Shown here: in pieces, positions 23,641 to 36,500 of the stretch
Numbering within the stretch: the stretch's first letter is position 1
Layout of the letters: every line of letters begins with the position of its first letter
Source: Cryptomeria japonica
Taxonomy: Eukaryota; Streptophyta; Pinopsida; Cupressales; Cupressaceae
Reading direction: 5' to 3'
Length of the DNA stretch: 64,000 nt
NCBI RefSeq assembly: GCF_030272615.1
Contig: NC_081407.1
Coordinates: 146,877,744 to 146,941,743 of the forward strand
The notes under the pieces: model-generated
What the model was told of the DNA's origin: nothing
What the model saw: the letters and a program-made list of their open reading frames with translations, nothing else
Database searches by the model: none
Made by a program: the position numbers and the translations under genes

Positions 23641-24215
23641 CAGTGTGAGAGACTGCAAATCAGTGTGAGCGATTTAGGTTCAGCGCAACAGACAAACCTC
23701 TTCGGCACGTGCATGAGCGCATCAGTGCGAGCGCAAGCGCACCAGCATGACCGTTCTTAAAATTTAAAAAAAATTCTTGCTTTCTATTTTTAAAAAAAAT
23801 TACTCTCTGTTTATCTGTTCGATGCATGTGCAGGCATGTCAGCATAGGCGGACACATTTTGGCACGAGGGAAACTGAACCAACGTGCCCTTTTTCAAAAA
23901 TTCCCACCCTCGGCAAAAGTTTTGTTTTTGAAATTTGAATTTTAAAATTTAAACTGCTAACCCTTTTTCTCTGTTTTTACGCTTTCAACGCGAGCACAAG
24001 CATTTCAACACGAGCACAAACATTTCAGCACGAGCGCAGGCGTCTCAGCGTGACCGATCTAGAACAACGCGTCAGACAGGTATAAAAATCACAATTTCTA
24101 TTTGTTTTAATTTTATTATTATTATTATTAGCTTTTGTCAACTGCAACGTGTATGGAGGCATTTTCGCGCCTACACAGGTGCTTCAGCATGATGGACTGC
24201 ATTTCAGTGCATGCA
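23641..24215. repeat. Dispersed 'CAGYGYGAGCG'-like motif array in B leader
   Basis: Words such as cagtgtgagcg, cagtgcgagcg, cagcacgagcg, caacgcgagc and caacacgagc recur at short intervals. The densest run is near 23988-24060, with a spacing close to 20 bases. Similar GCGC-containing words appear near the other end of the internal region, around 44780-44900. No function is known to me. Confidence 0.6.
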
Positions 24216-24436
24216 TTGTTTGTGTAGGCTAGTGACTACTGATTTTCCTTTTTTTGAGTGTTGCAGATTCTTCAATTGTCCAAGATCTAAGAAACACAAA
24301 AAACTACTAATCCGAACTGTTTTGCAGGTTGCCTAGGAGTTCCAACCAAATATTGTGTATTTTCTTAACTAGGCACCTAGATTTAATTAAAGGATAAATG
24401 AACCGTTGTCTTTTGTGTTTTGTGAAAAGCATAAAG

Positions 24437-25090
24437 GTAGGAGAGTATGCTCTCGACTAGCAAGACGATCAAAAATCTAGACCCTCCAAGTTTTTCATGT
24501 TTTTTGCATGCTTACCTTTAGTGGGCCTGCCCTCTCAACTTGCTCTTTGAGAAGGTAAGAGGGGAATGACCCAAGTGAGTACACCTGGACCCGGGGTTCC
24601 CAACTCACTATAATAAATAGGCCATTGATGATGAAAGGGTCAATGGTTGGGGCTATATGAGAGTTCACTCTCACATTGGGTGCTTAGTAGGATCCTATAG
24701 ATCTCAATCATGCTTGCATGACTACTAAGTTCTAGGTGCTTCGTTGGGCTATAGGCCTCAATTGTGCTTGTGCAACTACGAAGGGTAGCTCCTAATGAGA
24801 AGACATATTAAACACCTTGTGCATAGTGGCCAAAAACCTTCTAGTCATTAGTGCAAGAGGTCAGACCTCCAATGCCGCCCATATTTTACGACCCTTAGTA
24901 GAGACACAAAGTTCGCCATGAGGAGTTTTCATGGGAATTGATGCTTGGCTACCCCAGAGAAGTGAGTACCATGGAGGGGAGCTAGTAGGGTCAAGCATCT
25001 AAGTGTCCACTCTGGGTAAGTGTAGCTAGGAAACCGATTGGGATCCAATGACTATTGTCCTTGCCAGCCTTAAGAATGTTGTACATGAGC
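24437..25090 (+). other. Element B leader segment shared with element A
   Basis: Ordered blocks match the leader of element A (16780-17480, opposite strand), including the hairpin-forming GAGAGTATGCTCTC at 24441-24454. Conservation of untranslated blocks while A lacks all pol genes suggests cis-acting RNA signals. Confidence 0.7.
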
Positions 25091-26238
25091 ATGAGTGTCT
25101 TTGAGCTAAAATTCATTTGATCATTGTGTTTTCTTTACTTGATACTTGCTTGCCAAGAGTAGACTAAAAACACACCATTATCCTCAAACACTTTGCAAAA
25201 ACATTTGTCTAAAAGAAAACAAACATCCAAGTCACATCCTAGTCATCATCCACACAAGGTCCTAATTGCGTCAAAACTCCATCTGTTTCATGTTTCATAA
25301 ACCTAAGTTGTATAAGCATCCTAAGAAGTCAATCCAATGACCTATCAAGAAGAAGAAGCTCACACAAGCACAACTCATTAGACGTTGGAAATTTTGGTAT
25401 ACAAACCGCAAACTCTTGCTTAAACACAGGACATTCTTGCACTATTACCACGATTACATCCATGGCCATAGCAATGAGTTTGATGCTATTGATGAATTAA
25501 AAGTCTATGCCCTCCATCAAGGTTCAGGTTTGTCTTTCAACACCAACTATCATCAAAATTAGGGTGGTCGTGTCCCTTCATACAACTTGCCATCTGAACC
25601 AATCATCTATTGAGTCATGTTCATACCAAGGTTAGCCTAGTCACCAAATTTCTTCTAATCATCACTATCATCCCTCTTCAATCAATCATCCTCAATATTT
25701 TCCTAAGGACTTAGCACATCAATCAATCACAAAATCAATCACCTTCAATTATCAAATCAATTCTCAAAATCCAAATCAAATCATCCTTTAATCCAATTTA
25801 ACCTCACATTAAGGTTGCATGGCTTATGAAGTTTCATTTGGACCTTATCCTTAATCACTTGGATTGTGTGCTTGAAGAAGAATCCTCTCCAAGTACCTTT
25901 TCCTTATCCTTTGAGTCAATCAAGACTCTTAACTTATGCCTTTGCTTTGCTTAGGGTCATTAGTCAACCCTTAGTGGAAGAAAGGCTTTTTAATCATCAT
26001 TCCAAGGTCTAAATTCTACCCAACTTGGTCATTACCTCGCTTGTGGGTTCATTTACCACCTAAGATCCTCATCTAAGGACTAAGGTGTCAATCCTAATCA
26101 AATCCGAGTTCTAATCTAGGGACCCTACCAATCAGAAAAATCCTTTTTCATCAAAGACAAAATCCAAAAATCCCAAAGTCTCGCTAAGTCCTCTCATCAA
26201 AAATTTCCTCTGCCAATATTTTCTAAGGTTTTTCTTGT

Positions 26239-28452
26239 ATGGTCACAACTCAATCTCAGAAGAAAAAGATGGTCAAACAACAATATGGTATGTCAGACAT
26301 TAGTGTCCTATATGAAGATCCTACACAAGATCCTACACAAAGTGTGCAACCTAGCACTCAAAATCAAACGCAAAATCCTAACATGGTTAACCAGGATGAA
26401 CTCTCTCCGGAAGTGCAAACTTTCTTAGCAAACTCTTATAACCAAGTGATGATTGAGAAATTTATCCAACACAATCCTACTCCACTTCTAAAGACCCTCC
26501 TTGAAAATGGAGCTCAACTCCCACCTGATTTTGATAAATCCACCCTTGGTCAACAACCACAAGGAGACCTCGCTCCCACATAGAATGTTGCACCTGTAAT
26601 TCAAACTCAATCAATTACAACATCGCCAATCATTCAAACTCAATGAATAACACCCACGACACCTCCTCCAGTGGTCTCCATTCCACCTTCTTCCTCCTTA
26701 CTATCTATACCACTATCAAATCCGATCTCATGTATTCTCCAACATGCCTCTATACCATCTTCTTCTACTCAACCATATGTTTCTATTCCACAAACTTCAG
26801 TTCCTATCAATGATTTCACTAACCTCATTCGAGTCGCACTTAATCCTGTCACAACAGGTTGTGGATCGCAACGAACTGTCACTCAAGTCCCTGTGAAATC
26901 GGTCATCACATCTCACATTATCGCATCCTCATCATATCAATACATTAGTGGTGGTGCACCTTCCATGACTCATTCAATTCTAGGGGTGAACACAATCCAT
27001 CATTTCCAAAATCCACAACAAGACCTCATTAAATAAATTCAGGATAGGAAAAACATCATCAAGGACATGAAAGAAGGGATTAATAAGAGGAAACCTTACT
27101 TGTTTGAGGAGTTTTGTCCTTGTCCTTATGACCCATCTATACCAGTTGCACCCTACCCCCTAGGGTTTGAGATCCCTAAATTCACCAACTATGAAGGCAA
27201 AGGGGACCCCCGCGACCATGTCCAGGAATTTCATATCCTCTTCCAAGGAGTTTCCTATAGTGACCTATACCTTCGAAGGCTCTTCCCTAAGAGTCTCACA
27301 GGAGATTCCCTGACATGGTTCTCGTCCTTACCACGAGGTTACATTATCTCCTTTCCAAACTTGGTAGAAAATTTTGTGGCTCACTATGCCTACAACATGG
27401 CTAATGATGTTTCCATGATGGACCTATGTAACACAAAGCAAAGGCCCGGAGAGACTTTCACCAAATTCTTGCAAAGATGGCGACACTTCATCAAGAAATT
27501 CCAATGGGATATGCCAGAACAACACCAAATTGAATTATTTCAAAAGAACCTAGTGCCCAAACTTTCAAGACCTCTGACATCTCAATGTATTAAATGTTTC
27601 CAAAAAATGACTGATAAGGGTCTAGCCCTCAAACATGTCTTGTTAGAGGAAGGAACCTTGAAACACTACCAAAGATCGACTCAAAATTCTTCCTCTTATC
27701 ATAATGATAAAACAAAATTCTGGTCCAAGAACAAGAACATAGTCAATGACGGTGTAACTGATGCAAAACGGGTCTAGACCGTGGCCTCTCCTCCTAAACC
27801 TACCACCACTAATCATCAATTCAATAATCAAAATAACCAAAATCAATCCCAAAAGCCTCACAACAATGTCTCAATCCAAGGGCGACCACCCCGATCCAAT
27901 AATAGGGCTCCAAGAGACTTCACTCCTCTTGCTGAGCCTATTGAAGTGGTGTTTCAAAAGCTTGTTCAAGAAGGCGTAGTGGTTTTCCCGATCACTCGCC
28001 CGTTTGATCCCAATAAACCCAAATCTAGGTGGTATAATGAGAATGAATATTGTGAGTATCATCATATCAAGGGACATGATACACATAAATGCATGAAGCT
28101 TAAAATCTACATACAAGACCTCATTGATAGGGGTGAAATTGAAGTAGCAAATGCAAAACCTAGTAATAGCAATGACAAACTCAAAATGTACCAGGAACCC
28201 TTCCTGAAACATGATAAGGGGAAAGGCTCATCATCTAACACAGTGAACTATGACTACACTAATCACACAACCGACTTTGACTCTTTAGTAGGTTGCATTG
28301 AGCTCGCAGACAATCATGTTAATGTCATAACTATCCAAGGAGTTAATCCTCCCCCTTCCCAAAGCAGATCTAATCTTGCTAGGATAGTCATTCAAGGTAC
28401 TACACCTTCCACCCCCTACTCTCAGAATGACAGCAATGTAACCACGTGCTGA
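26239..28452 (+). pseudogene. gag: Element B gag
   Basis: Gag forms the virus-like particle and binds element RNA. One reading frame runs from the Met at 26239. The first 115 codons are Gln/Asn-rich. The capsid-like region (27067-27777) has the plant Ty3 retrotransposon-gag pattern, including FTNYEGKGDPRDHVQEF, LTWFSSLP and RPGETFTKFLQRW. A zinc-knuckle variant follows near 28050: CEYHHIKGHDTHKC, then LKIYIQDLIDRGEI. This C-x2-H-type knuckle followed by a 'LK..IQDLID' helix is typical of the Tat/Ogre group. Stops at 26581 (TAG), 27035 (TAA) and 27775 (TAG), plus others, interrupt it. The protease follows in the same frame. Confidence 0.85.
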
Positions 28453-29835
28453 GGTAAAGTCAACATCCAAGGAGCTCCTCCCCCACCAAACCCTCCACCC
28501 ATGTCTTCCACCCGTCGATATGACCTCCTTAACCAACTTGGGAAGACCCCCGCATAGATATCCATTCTAGAACTTCTCAAGACTTCCCCTATCCATAAAG
28601 AAATTTTGGAACAAGCCCTCCTTGAGTCTCGCATTCCCGATAATATCAATGCTACCCAGTTCCAAGCTCTCATTGGGAACCTTTTTGCCCAGCAACACCT
28701 TGTGTTCACTTCCAATGATGCTCCTATAGATGAAGACCATAATAAACCTTTGTACATCGAAGCCCTTATCCAAAAGAACAAGGTCAAACATATCCTGATA
28801 GACGGTGCATCTAGACTTAATCTATGTACATACAAGTTAATAAAACAATTGGGACTTTTTGAGGCCCTGGTAGACACATCAGGAAGGATCACAATAAAAG
28901 CATATGATGATGTAGAAAGAGTTTCAAAGGGCATGATCACCTTACCTCTTCAAGTGGGCCCTATCACAATTGAAACCCCTTGCCAAGTACTAGATCTTGA
29001 TCTCCCCTACAACATCCTTCTCAGTTGGCCATGGATTCACTCCTTGCAAGCCATACCCTCCACTTATCACCAATGCATCAAATTCCCCTTCAATGGAAGA
29101 GAGATCACTATCAAAGGTGATCCACAACCTTTTCAATATTGCAAGCTCTTAGAGGGGAAAAATCCATATCATTGCCCACTAAATAGACCCTCGCCAACTC
29201 CTCCATCTGACACATCAAATGTTGCCTCCACCTCATCTCAACTAGACACACAAATCAAGATATTGGATAATGGCTATGGAGAATATAAATTGGAGGATGT
29301 CTTATTAATAGGCAGCATCCCCCTATCTCCTAAGTCATTTGGAAAACCAAAAGAGCTCAAAAAAGATCAAAAATTGGTCATACAATGCAAAGATACCACC
29401 TTCTAGCAATGGGGCCCACTTGATGAGGAGAGCCTCGACACAGATGTCTCTCCATGGCTGTACCAGGAAGAAGATGAAGATCCAACAAAAATATCTAAAA
29501 AAATGTATCCAAAAGCATCAGCTATAGTTGAAAAAATGGGTTACAAAGGACATGGCTTGGGACTAGAGGAGAAAGGAAGAAAAACACCCATAAATCCTAT
29601 CTCTTACAAGTATAACAGAGGCTTGGGGTACACCCTAGTGCCTAAGATTACTATCGCTGGTGCCCCTTCAAGTCCTTCCTTGGATATTGAAAGCTCTGAC
29701 AAAGAGGAGTTCCATGAAATGCCTTATGAATATGAAAATGATATCTTCTTTGACACTCACATCAATTCCATCACCCCCATAACCTCTCCCATTTCACACG
29801 AGCTACATCTTGTCCATCATGAACTCATAGACTAG
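28453..29835 (+). pseudogene. pro: Element B aspartic protease and G-patch domain
   Basis: Continuing the gag frame, the retropepsin-like domain contains the active-site word LIDGAS near 28795, with later KAYDD and LDLPYNILLSWPW blocks as in Ty3 proteases. It would cleave the polyprotein. Near 29500-29640 lies a G-patch: KMGYKGHGLGLEEKGRKTPI, then YNRGLGY. G-patches are glycine-rich RNA- or helicase-contact modules reported in some Tat elements. Stops occur at 28453 (TGA), 28555 (TAG) and 29404 (TAG). The frame closes at 29833 (TAG) and a frameshift separates it from RT. Confidence 0.8.
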
Positions 29836-29960
29836 GGCCAACAAGACAAACCCACTTTAGATATCTGCGTTGATGATAATTCTCTCATTACTCTCCTGAC
29901 TATGCGAAATTTGGAAGACTCCGATAGAATACATGATATTCATCCACATGAAAAGAGACT

Positions 29961-30846
29961 TTGGTATTCAAGTCAATGCCCTTGGCCACCAAAAAGATAA
30001 TAAAAAAGGAAAAACATGATTCCCTAGGTGAAAACCTCTCGGAGGCACCTTTGGATGAGCAAAAAGCAAAAACAAAGGGCATATCTAAAAGTGAAAACCT
30101 AGAAAAGGCACTTGAGGATGAGGGACTTGACCTCCCTACCATTGGTTATCTTCCACAAGACAGGTGAAATATGTTAATAGAAGAAACATACAGTATCAAT
30201 ATGGGCACCAATTACATTCCAAAAAACATGCTCATTGCCAAGTCCCTCACAGAGCAAGAGAAACAAGACTTCATCAATTTCCTCATAGATATAAAAATCA
30301 ATTTCGCATGGTCTTATGCTGATATGCCAGGTTTGGATCCTGACTTGGTGGTTCATAATCTTGCTGTCTACCCATATGCAAAACTTGTAAAATAGATGTT
30401 GCGCATAATGCATCCACATATTGCACTCTTGGTCAAGGCAAAACTCCAAAAGATGTTGGATGCAGAATTCATCAAACCAATAGACTACGCTGAATGGGTC
30501 TCCAACATTGTACCCATCGGCAAACCCGCTGGGGGCATCCGCATCTGTACTGATTTCCAAGGTCTAAATAAGGGTTGTCCTAAAGATGATTTCCCACTCC
30601 CCAACATAGATATGATTGTGGACCTTACAGCGGGGCATGAGATGCTATCACTTATGGATGGATTTTCTGGATATAATCAAATCAGGATTGCAGATGAAGA
30701 TCAACATAAAACTACATTCACAACACCATGGGGAACTTTCTATTATTGGGTCATGCCTTTTGGCCTCAAAAATGCTGGAGCCACATATCAACATGCCATG
30801 ACGATGATTTTTCATGACCTCTTGCATAAAATTACGGAGGACTATG
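29961..30846 (+). pseudogene. pol: Element B reverse transcriptase, 5' part
   Basis: A frame different from gag opens after about 29960 and carries the RT fingers and palm. Visible blocks are AEFIKPIDYAEWVSNIVPI, GGIRICTDFQGLNKGCPKDD, SLMDGFSGYNQI and FGLKNAGATYQ, which match Ty3 reverse transcriptases. An in-frame TAG sits at 30393-30395, at a glutamine-like position. The frame ends abruptly at EDY where element C is inserted. The continuation is at 38432. Excising C and one TSD copy leaves the motif as YVED, not the canonical YVDD, so the catalytic motif was already damaged or changed. Confidence 0.9.
30842..30846. repeat. TSD of element C (left)
   Basis: CTATG, repeated exactly at 38427-38431. 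Confidence 0.95.
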
Positions 30847-31793
30847 TGTTGGCATTTTTGATGTTTATGTTGTGATTGTCATTGATGGACACACACTTTC
30901 ATTGAGATCCCCTTTATATGTATGAGCTAGAGCTCAACTGGTGTTTGTTCCAACCGGTATGTTGTATTATAGTCTTTAGATTATTGGTGATTCTGCAGAA
31001 AGTGTTTCCCAGTTTGAAGCGGCATGTCGACCCCAAGTGGTTCGTAGATCTCAAGCGGTACGAGGGAGAAAAGTGGTATAACACATTCTTACCAGTCTTC
31101 ATTTTTGTCAAACTGGCAACTGGTATTTTGTATGAACCAGTAATACTCTGTGATGAGTTACCAACTGACATTTTGTGATGAGTTATCAATCCATCGATTG
31201 TCTGACAGTGCTTTTTGTGTCATGTTACTGAGTATGTCTAGATTCATTGAACCTAGGAAATTGAAATGTAATCCTATTGAACTGACATGAAATCGGATTC
31301 CTTCATAAGGACATCATGTCTAGGGTTCTAGGTTGTTGTTGAATGTTTTTGTTTATGCTAGGGTTTAAGGTGGTTGATGAGTTGTTGTAAGAGCGATCGG
31401 ACTTATCTCCTAACAGAGATTGAGATTCTAAAATCCTCTAGCAAGGTAGTCCTTGATTGGACTTATCTCCTAACAGAGATTGAGATTCCTAATAGGATCT
31501 ATTCTGGTGAAGAACATTGTAAGACCTTAACCGGTTTGGTTTCTATTCTGTGGATAGTGACTTGTGAGTCCCATCTCACCATGGTTTTTCCCATTTAGGT
31601 TTCCACGTCAAATATCTTGTGTTATGGTTGTATTGCTTTTGTGGGTGAATGCTTTATTTGCATTTTGGTTTTCTTGTGTGATAATCGGTTTGTCTGTTAA
31701 GCTGTCTTACCAGTTTATCTTTAGACTGTTTAAGTGTTTAAGTGCAGTGTTTTTTGGTATACTAATTCACCCCCCCCCTCTTAGTATTCATCA
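30847..31793 (+). repeat. 5' LTR of element C
   Basis: It starts TGTTGGCATTTTTGATG and ends TATTCATCA. It is homologous to 37251-38426 but lacks about 230 bases present there around 37810-38040. It is rich in ACCGGT and related words. Many differences from the 3' copy are transitions. Confidence 0.95.
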
Positions 31794-31795
31794 AT

Positions 31796-31807
31796 TGGTA
31801 TCAGAGC
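31796..31807 (+). promoter_or_regulatory. Primer-binding site of element C (initiator Met tRNA)
   Basis: TGGTATCAGAGC two bases after the LTR, the standard plant Copia primer site complementary to the 3' end of initiator methionine tRNA. Confidence 0.92.
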
Positions 31808-31843
31808 CTACCTTTCTATAAGTTTAACCACTTGGAAAGAGAT

Positions 31844-33256
31844 ATGGGGGAATACACCTTGAGGGAACTTACTCAATGACTCACTCAGTCTGAGCAAGCC
31901 TATGATGATCTTATGGTCAAATACAAGGCATCTCAAGCAAAAAGGAGAGAACATGCAGAAAAACTGATGGAGCTATCTGAAAATAGTTCTGCAGATGAAG
32001 CAGATATGGAAGCCATGATAGAAGAAGTAAATAAGTTGAATGATTCAAACTCCAATTTGAGAAAGGAGTTGGAAGGACTAACTATCTAGTTTAGTTAAGA
32101 GCTTGAGAACCAGAGGAAAGCTGAAGATCTGGTGAAGGACATAGATCATGACATCTCCAAGTTGAAACAAGAGATGAGTGCACTGACTGCTCGCCTTCAT
32201 GAGAGCAGAATGGAAAAAGAAGGAGTACAAGATGAACTGAACATAGCCATCTCTAAAAATGCAAGCCTAATGGAGACAAATACTGCTATTTCCAATGAAC
32301 TCTCTGAGTCAAAGGAAATACTTGCTAAGTTCAACAAGAGCACTGTTAAGCTAGAGCAAAATCTTGGGTCATCTATACCGGCAAAGAATACCAATGGACT
32401 TGGTTTCTTTGGTCATGATGAAGGAGAATTCTTAGGAACAAATGCTGAAACATCAAAGAAGCAACTGACATTCAAAGGAAAAGGTAAGCAAAAATTCAAA
32501 CCTGTTTGCTTTAACTATCTTAAAGAAGGACACACTGCTAATGTATGTAGGAGCAAAGCCTACAATAATTTTCTTTACTTTATTAACAATACACCTAGAT
32601 CCAATAAGTTTAATGGTCATTGTTATGCATATAACAAGTTTGGGCATAGAGCATCTGAATGCAGGTCTATCATGAACAACACTGGAAGATATCCTCAGAG
32701 GACCCAAGGAGCTGGTCCGGAATATTTTGTGAACCGGAACCACAACCGGTTCTAATGTCTTCAATCATCAGCCAAGAAGCAATGGCTATCAACTGGCAAC
32801 TGGATGGAGAGCAAACTGTTGGGTTTGTCATGGTCATGGTCACACTGCTGCTACATGCAGAAGGAAGAATGGAAACATGAACAATGGACCTTGGAGAGCA
32901 CCTGGAATGAATTGATATCATTGCAACAAACTGGGTCATGCAGCAAGATTCTGCAGAAGTAGAAAGAGTGTATCTGATGATATACCGGTCACTCCAGAAG
33001 GAGAAATTGATGTTGAAACAGTTCAAGTGGACATGAATAAAACCTGGAGGAAGAAACCAACAATGTTGGAAGAGGAACCGGTTTCTGTACCTAGTGTGGA
33101 AATATCAGAACTGGAAAACTAAGCTTCAAAAGGCTTAGGGGGAGCAAATGGCGAAATATTTTCGAACCCCCGATTTACACCAGTAAAAGACCTTAACCGA
33201 TATGTGATACCTGTCACTTGGCAGAAGACCGAAAATGGTAAAAAGGCAAATTAGGG
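31844..33256 (+). pseudogene. gag: Element C gag: coiled coil and four zinc knuckles
   Basis: The frame opens at the ATG at 31844, 37 bases after the PBS. It starts directly in a Glu/Lys/Leu heptad-rich coiled coil (to about 32380), so the usual N-terminal Copia gag (UBN2) region is missing. Four CCHC-type knuckles follow: CFNYLKEGHTANVC near 32508 and CYAYNKFGHRASEC near 32622, each with its second Cys replaced by Tyr. After a frame change come CWVCHGHGHTAATC near 32818 and a CNKLGHAARFC knuckle near 32920 whose leading Cys codon is now TGA. Early stops include TGA at 31877, TAG at 32090 and TAA at 32096. Gag would bind and package RNA. Confidence 0.75.
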
Positions 33257-33303
33257 ATTACGCCCTAATAGAGGAGCATTAATGGTGGTAGGTGAGAGAT
33301 ATG

Positions 33304-33311
33304 TATAAAAT
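33304..33311 (+). promoter_or_regulatory. TATA-box-like element before the large ORF of C
   Basis: TATAAAAT lies inside element C, between gag and the large ORF. A pyrimidine-rich 'tttctcactatctg' stretch 20-35 bases downstream could hold a start site, leaving a leader of about 230 bases before the ATG at 33570. This arrangement suggests the second ORF has its own promoter. The motif is short, so the call is tentative. Confidence 0.35.
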
Positions 33312-33569
33312 ATTTTTCAAATCATTTCTCACTATCTGTTTTCGAGCAAAGAAAAGTTTTTCAAAGAGTAGAGCGAAGAAAAGGCGATTTGAGCTGAGAT
33401 TTCAAGAAATTGACAAATCACGAAGGAGATTCAAATTCAAATTGCAAACGGTCAAGAGGAGAACACAAAGCGGTGATTCAGCAACTGACGGAGTGTGGAG
33501 TGAAGGAGAATCAGAAAGCCCTAAATTTTCATTTTAAAGGTATTTCTCAAGTTCTTAAAATATTCTACA

Positions 33570-36500
33570 ATGGCTTCTGCATCTCATACTAGTTCTAGTG
33601 CATCCATTGAGTCTGAAAGTTTCATTCAAAGGAAGTCAAAGTATAATGCCCTATCACAAGTTCTGGTTGGAGTGATAGTAGAAGAGGGAGTTTCTGACTA
33701 TATTGATTGCAAGATTGAAGACCTAGGGTCTCTAGCCATCCACTCCCAACTAGGTCTATTTTGTGGAAAGGATAAGAAAATCAAACTAGAATACAGTATC
33801 TTAGAGAAGAAGAAACTCCATAATGTTGTATACTTTCTAGAAGAATTTACAGAGGATCATATTAGGATCATTTTGAGCAGAGTCCATGGTGACAATATGT
33901 ACCTAGAGAGGACGCATGATATCACGCCATAGGCAATTCATGCAGTCACCGGTTTCTGCAACATAGGGGAAGTGCTAGCTCTAAGGACAATAAGCAAAAT
34001 GGAAATATCAAGGCTCGTCAGTTCAGTGAGTGATTCACGAGGCATGACAGTCAACTCCATCAAGGATGATCTGGTTAAGTATGCCTACATGGTGATAGGC
34101 TACCGAACATTCTCTGTTAGCAAAATTAACTCTGTATCTGCTGCAACAGTAAATGCCGCTTATCGGATGATTAAAGAGGATGCATCATTTGACCTGTGCA
34201 CCAGTATGTAGAGGCAACTCCTGTCTAATCTAAAGTCAATCAAACAGGATAATGCACTGAGATTCAAGTTCGGACAACTATTGGTTGGGTTGTTCTTCTA
34301 TTTCCAGGGCTACTTTACTAGAGTAGGAGATGTCCAGTGGTCTCTTGACCAACCGATAACCAAGCAGATCAAGGAAAGCATTCAAGCAATCGAAACTAGT
34401 TACCCTAATGTGCCAAACAAGTATTTTGATGAGTTAAGATAGAAAATGAGTCAAAGGATGAGGATCTCAGGTGACATCATCAAGAAATATGAAGATGACA
34501 TCTATTTCACCATCCAAGTGGACAAATGCTTAATGGAGGCTGTTGAGCCTAGAATGGAAGAAGTGGAGCCAATGGGCTATGAGGTGATGTACGATATGCT
34601 GGAAGGGTATGCCTCAACCCTTATTGCCTCACCTCTTGATCCTAAGGAAAAGGGGACCAGAACCTATCTAGAAAGGATTGCACCGGTCGAGGAACCCTCT
34701 ATTAAGAAAGGAAAAGAACTTGTAGCAAAGAAGGCAAAGGCAGTGCCTGTAGCATCGGCACCGGCTACTACTGCAACTCCAAGAGTGACCAAGTGGTCAC
34801 CTACAAAGAAGAAATCGGAAGTGGCACCGACAAAAGTCTTTGAAAGAAAAAGGAAGACTAAGTCAAATGAACCAGACTCTGAAGAGACTAAGTCTGAGGA
34901 GATGCTACAGTAGGCCAGACAAATGAAGAAGATGAAGAAGAATGAACCAGCAGTGCCTGCACCGGTAAATATTGATATCTCCTCATATAAACCTTTGACA
35001 CATTGTTAAAGAACAATAAAGAATATTAGGAGAAAATTATTTCATGACTTAGTAGATTATTATGATGATTTTAGTGATGAGGAGAATGAAGAAGTACTAC
35101 AGGAGATTATTATTTATTTGTGTAAGAATGACCGGTTGCCATCAGAGATTAAATCTCAGACACCGGATTCCTTATATAAGGCATTAGATAATAAATGGTG
35201 CATTGCCTTAGAAAAAGAATAGGAGATTAGGGAGAAAATCTTTGCATAGTACTTTCCCGACCTCTCAAACTCAGAATTATTTGATATTTTGGACCAAAAT
35301 AAAGGACTCTTCTTCACAAGGAGAAGAAGACTCTGGTTGTTAGAGGGAAGAGTTGATGATGTTGAAAAAGACACTCATCAGTATATGGATCATGCTATCC
35401 ATGCTCACAAAGCACGTATGGCCAACCTGCAAGTGGAAAAAGAACCAGTTATATCCAAACCGGATGAAGTTTTTGATGAAGGAAACCCGGTTGAAGAACC
35501 AATCGACACTATTGATGTCAATGCCCTGGATGTAGAAGATGTCACTTAGGACATACCTTCTGAGGGAATAGGATAGGTGCAATAGGCCGAACAAGGCAGT
35601 GAGCAAGCTGAGGACAGATAGGAAGCAGCTAAGGAACAAGCAGAGAAGAAGAAGAGGGATGAAGATGAGAAAAAGCGGAAAGAGGAAGAGAAGAGAAAAG
35701 AGGAAGAGGAGAAAAGAAAAGATGAAGAGAAAAAGAAGCAAGAAGATGAGAGGAAAAAGAAAGAAGAAGAGGATAAGGAAGAAAAGAAGAAGAAGAAAGA
35801 GGAAAAGAAGAAGAAGGAAGAGGAAGATAAAGAAAAGGAAAAGTGGAAGGAAGAAGAAAAGAAGAAAAAGGAAGAGGAAGAGAAAGAAGAGGAGAAGAGG
35901 AAGGAAGCTGAGAGAAAAAAGAAAGAAGAGGAAGACAAGGAAAAAGAAAAGAAGGAGGAAGCAGAGAAAAAGAAGAAGGAAGAAGAAGACAAGGCAGCAG
36001 AGAAAAGCAAAGCAGAGAAAAAGAAAGCAGAAAAGGACAAGGCAATGGAAGAGGTGAAGAGCGCACAGATGGAGACTCCGAAGGCAATCGGGAGTCAAGC
36101 CAAACCAACTGATATCACTAGTCCTATCGATCTTTAGTCTGCAAGTGAATCGGAGCTAATGCAGAGCATCAAGGTTCCTCAAGAGCGCCTTGAAATCATT
36201 CGAAGGAAAAAGGAGCATGATATAATTCAAGCGGCTATAGACACCCTTACCGGTTTGATCCCCGGTACCAATCTTCCCAACACTGAATCATCACTAGCAA
36301 AGCTTAAGCTACTATACACAGTAGTGGATGATCAAGTGTAGAGCCTGGAAGAAGTAGTTGAGGCAAATGTCAAGAAAGAGCATCAAAAGGCTCTTAACAT
36401 TGCTCTGGTGAAGAAGTTGAATGAACTCCGGTTTGAACTGCTGAAAGACCAAAAGGATATAAGGGACGCTTTGGATGAGGGAAATCTACTACTAAGCAAA

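Larger units (their letters stand above)
23579..26238 (+). other. Element B untranslated leader, about 2.7 kb
   Basis: A long leader without a credible ORF. It contains a GC-motif array (23641-24215), a short (ATT)n tract near 24110, the blocks shared with element A (24437-25090) and an AC/AT-rich stretch before the gag start. Long leaders are common in Tat elements. Confidence 0.7.

Noticed and set aside
35340-36108. Leu/Phe/Ser-rich minus-strand frames and an Arg/Lys-rich plus frame
   Set aside because: They are shadows of the Lys/Glu-rich segment of C ORF2, in which several frames are open by composition.
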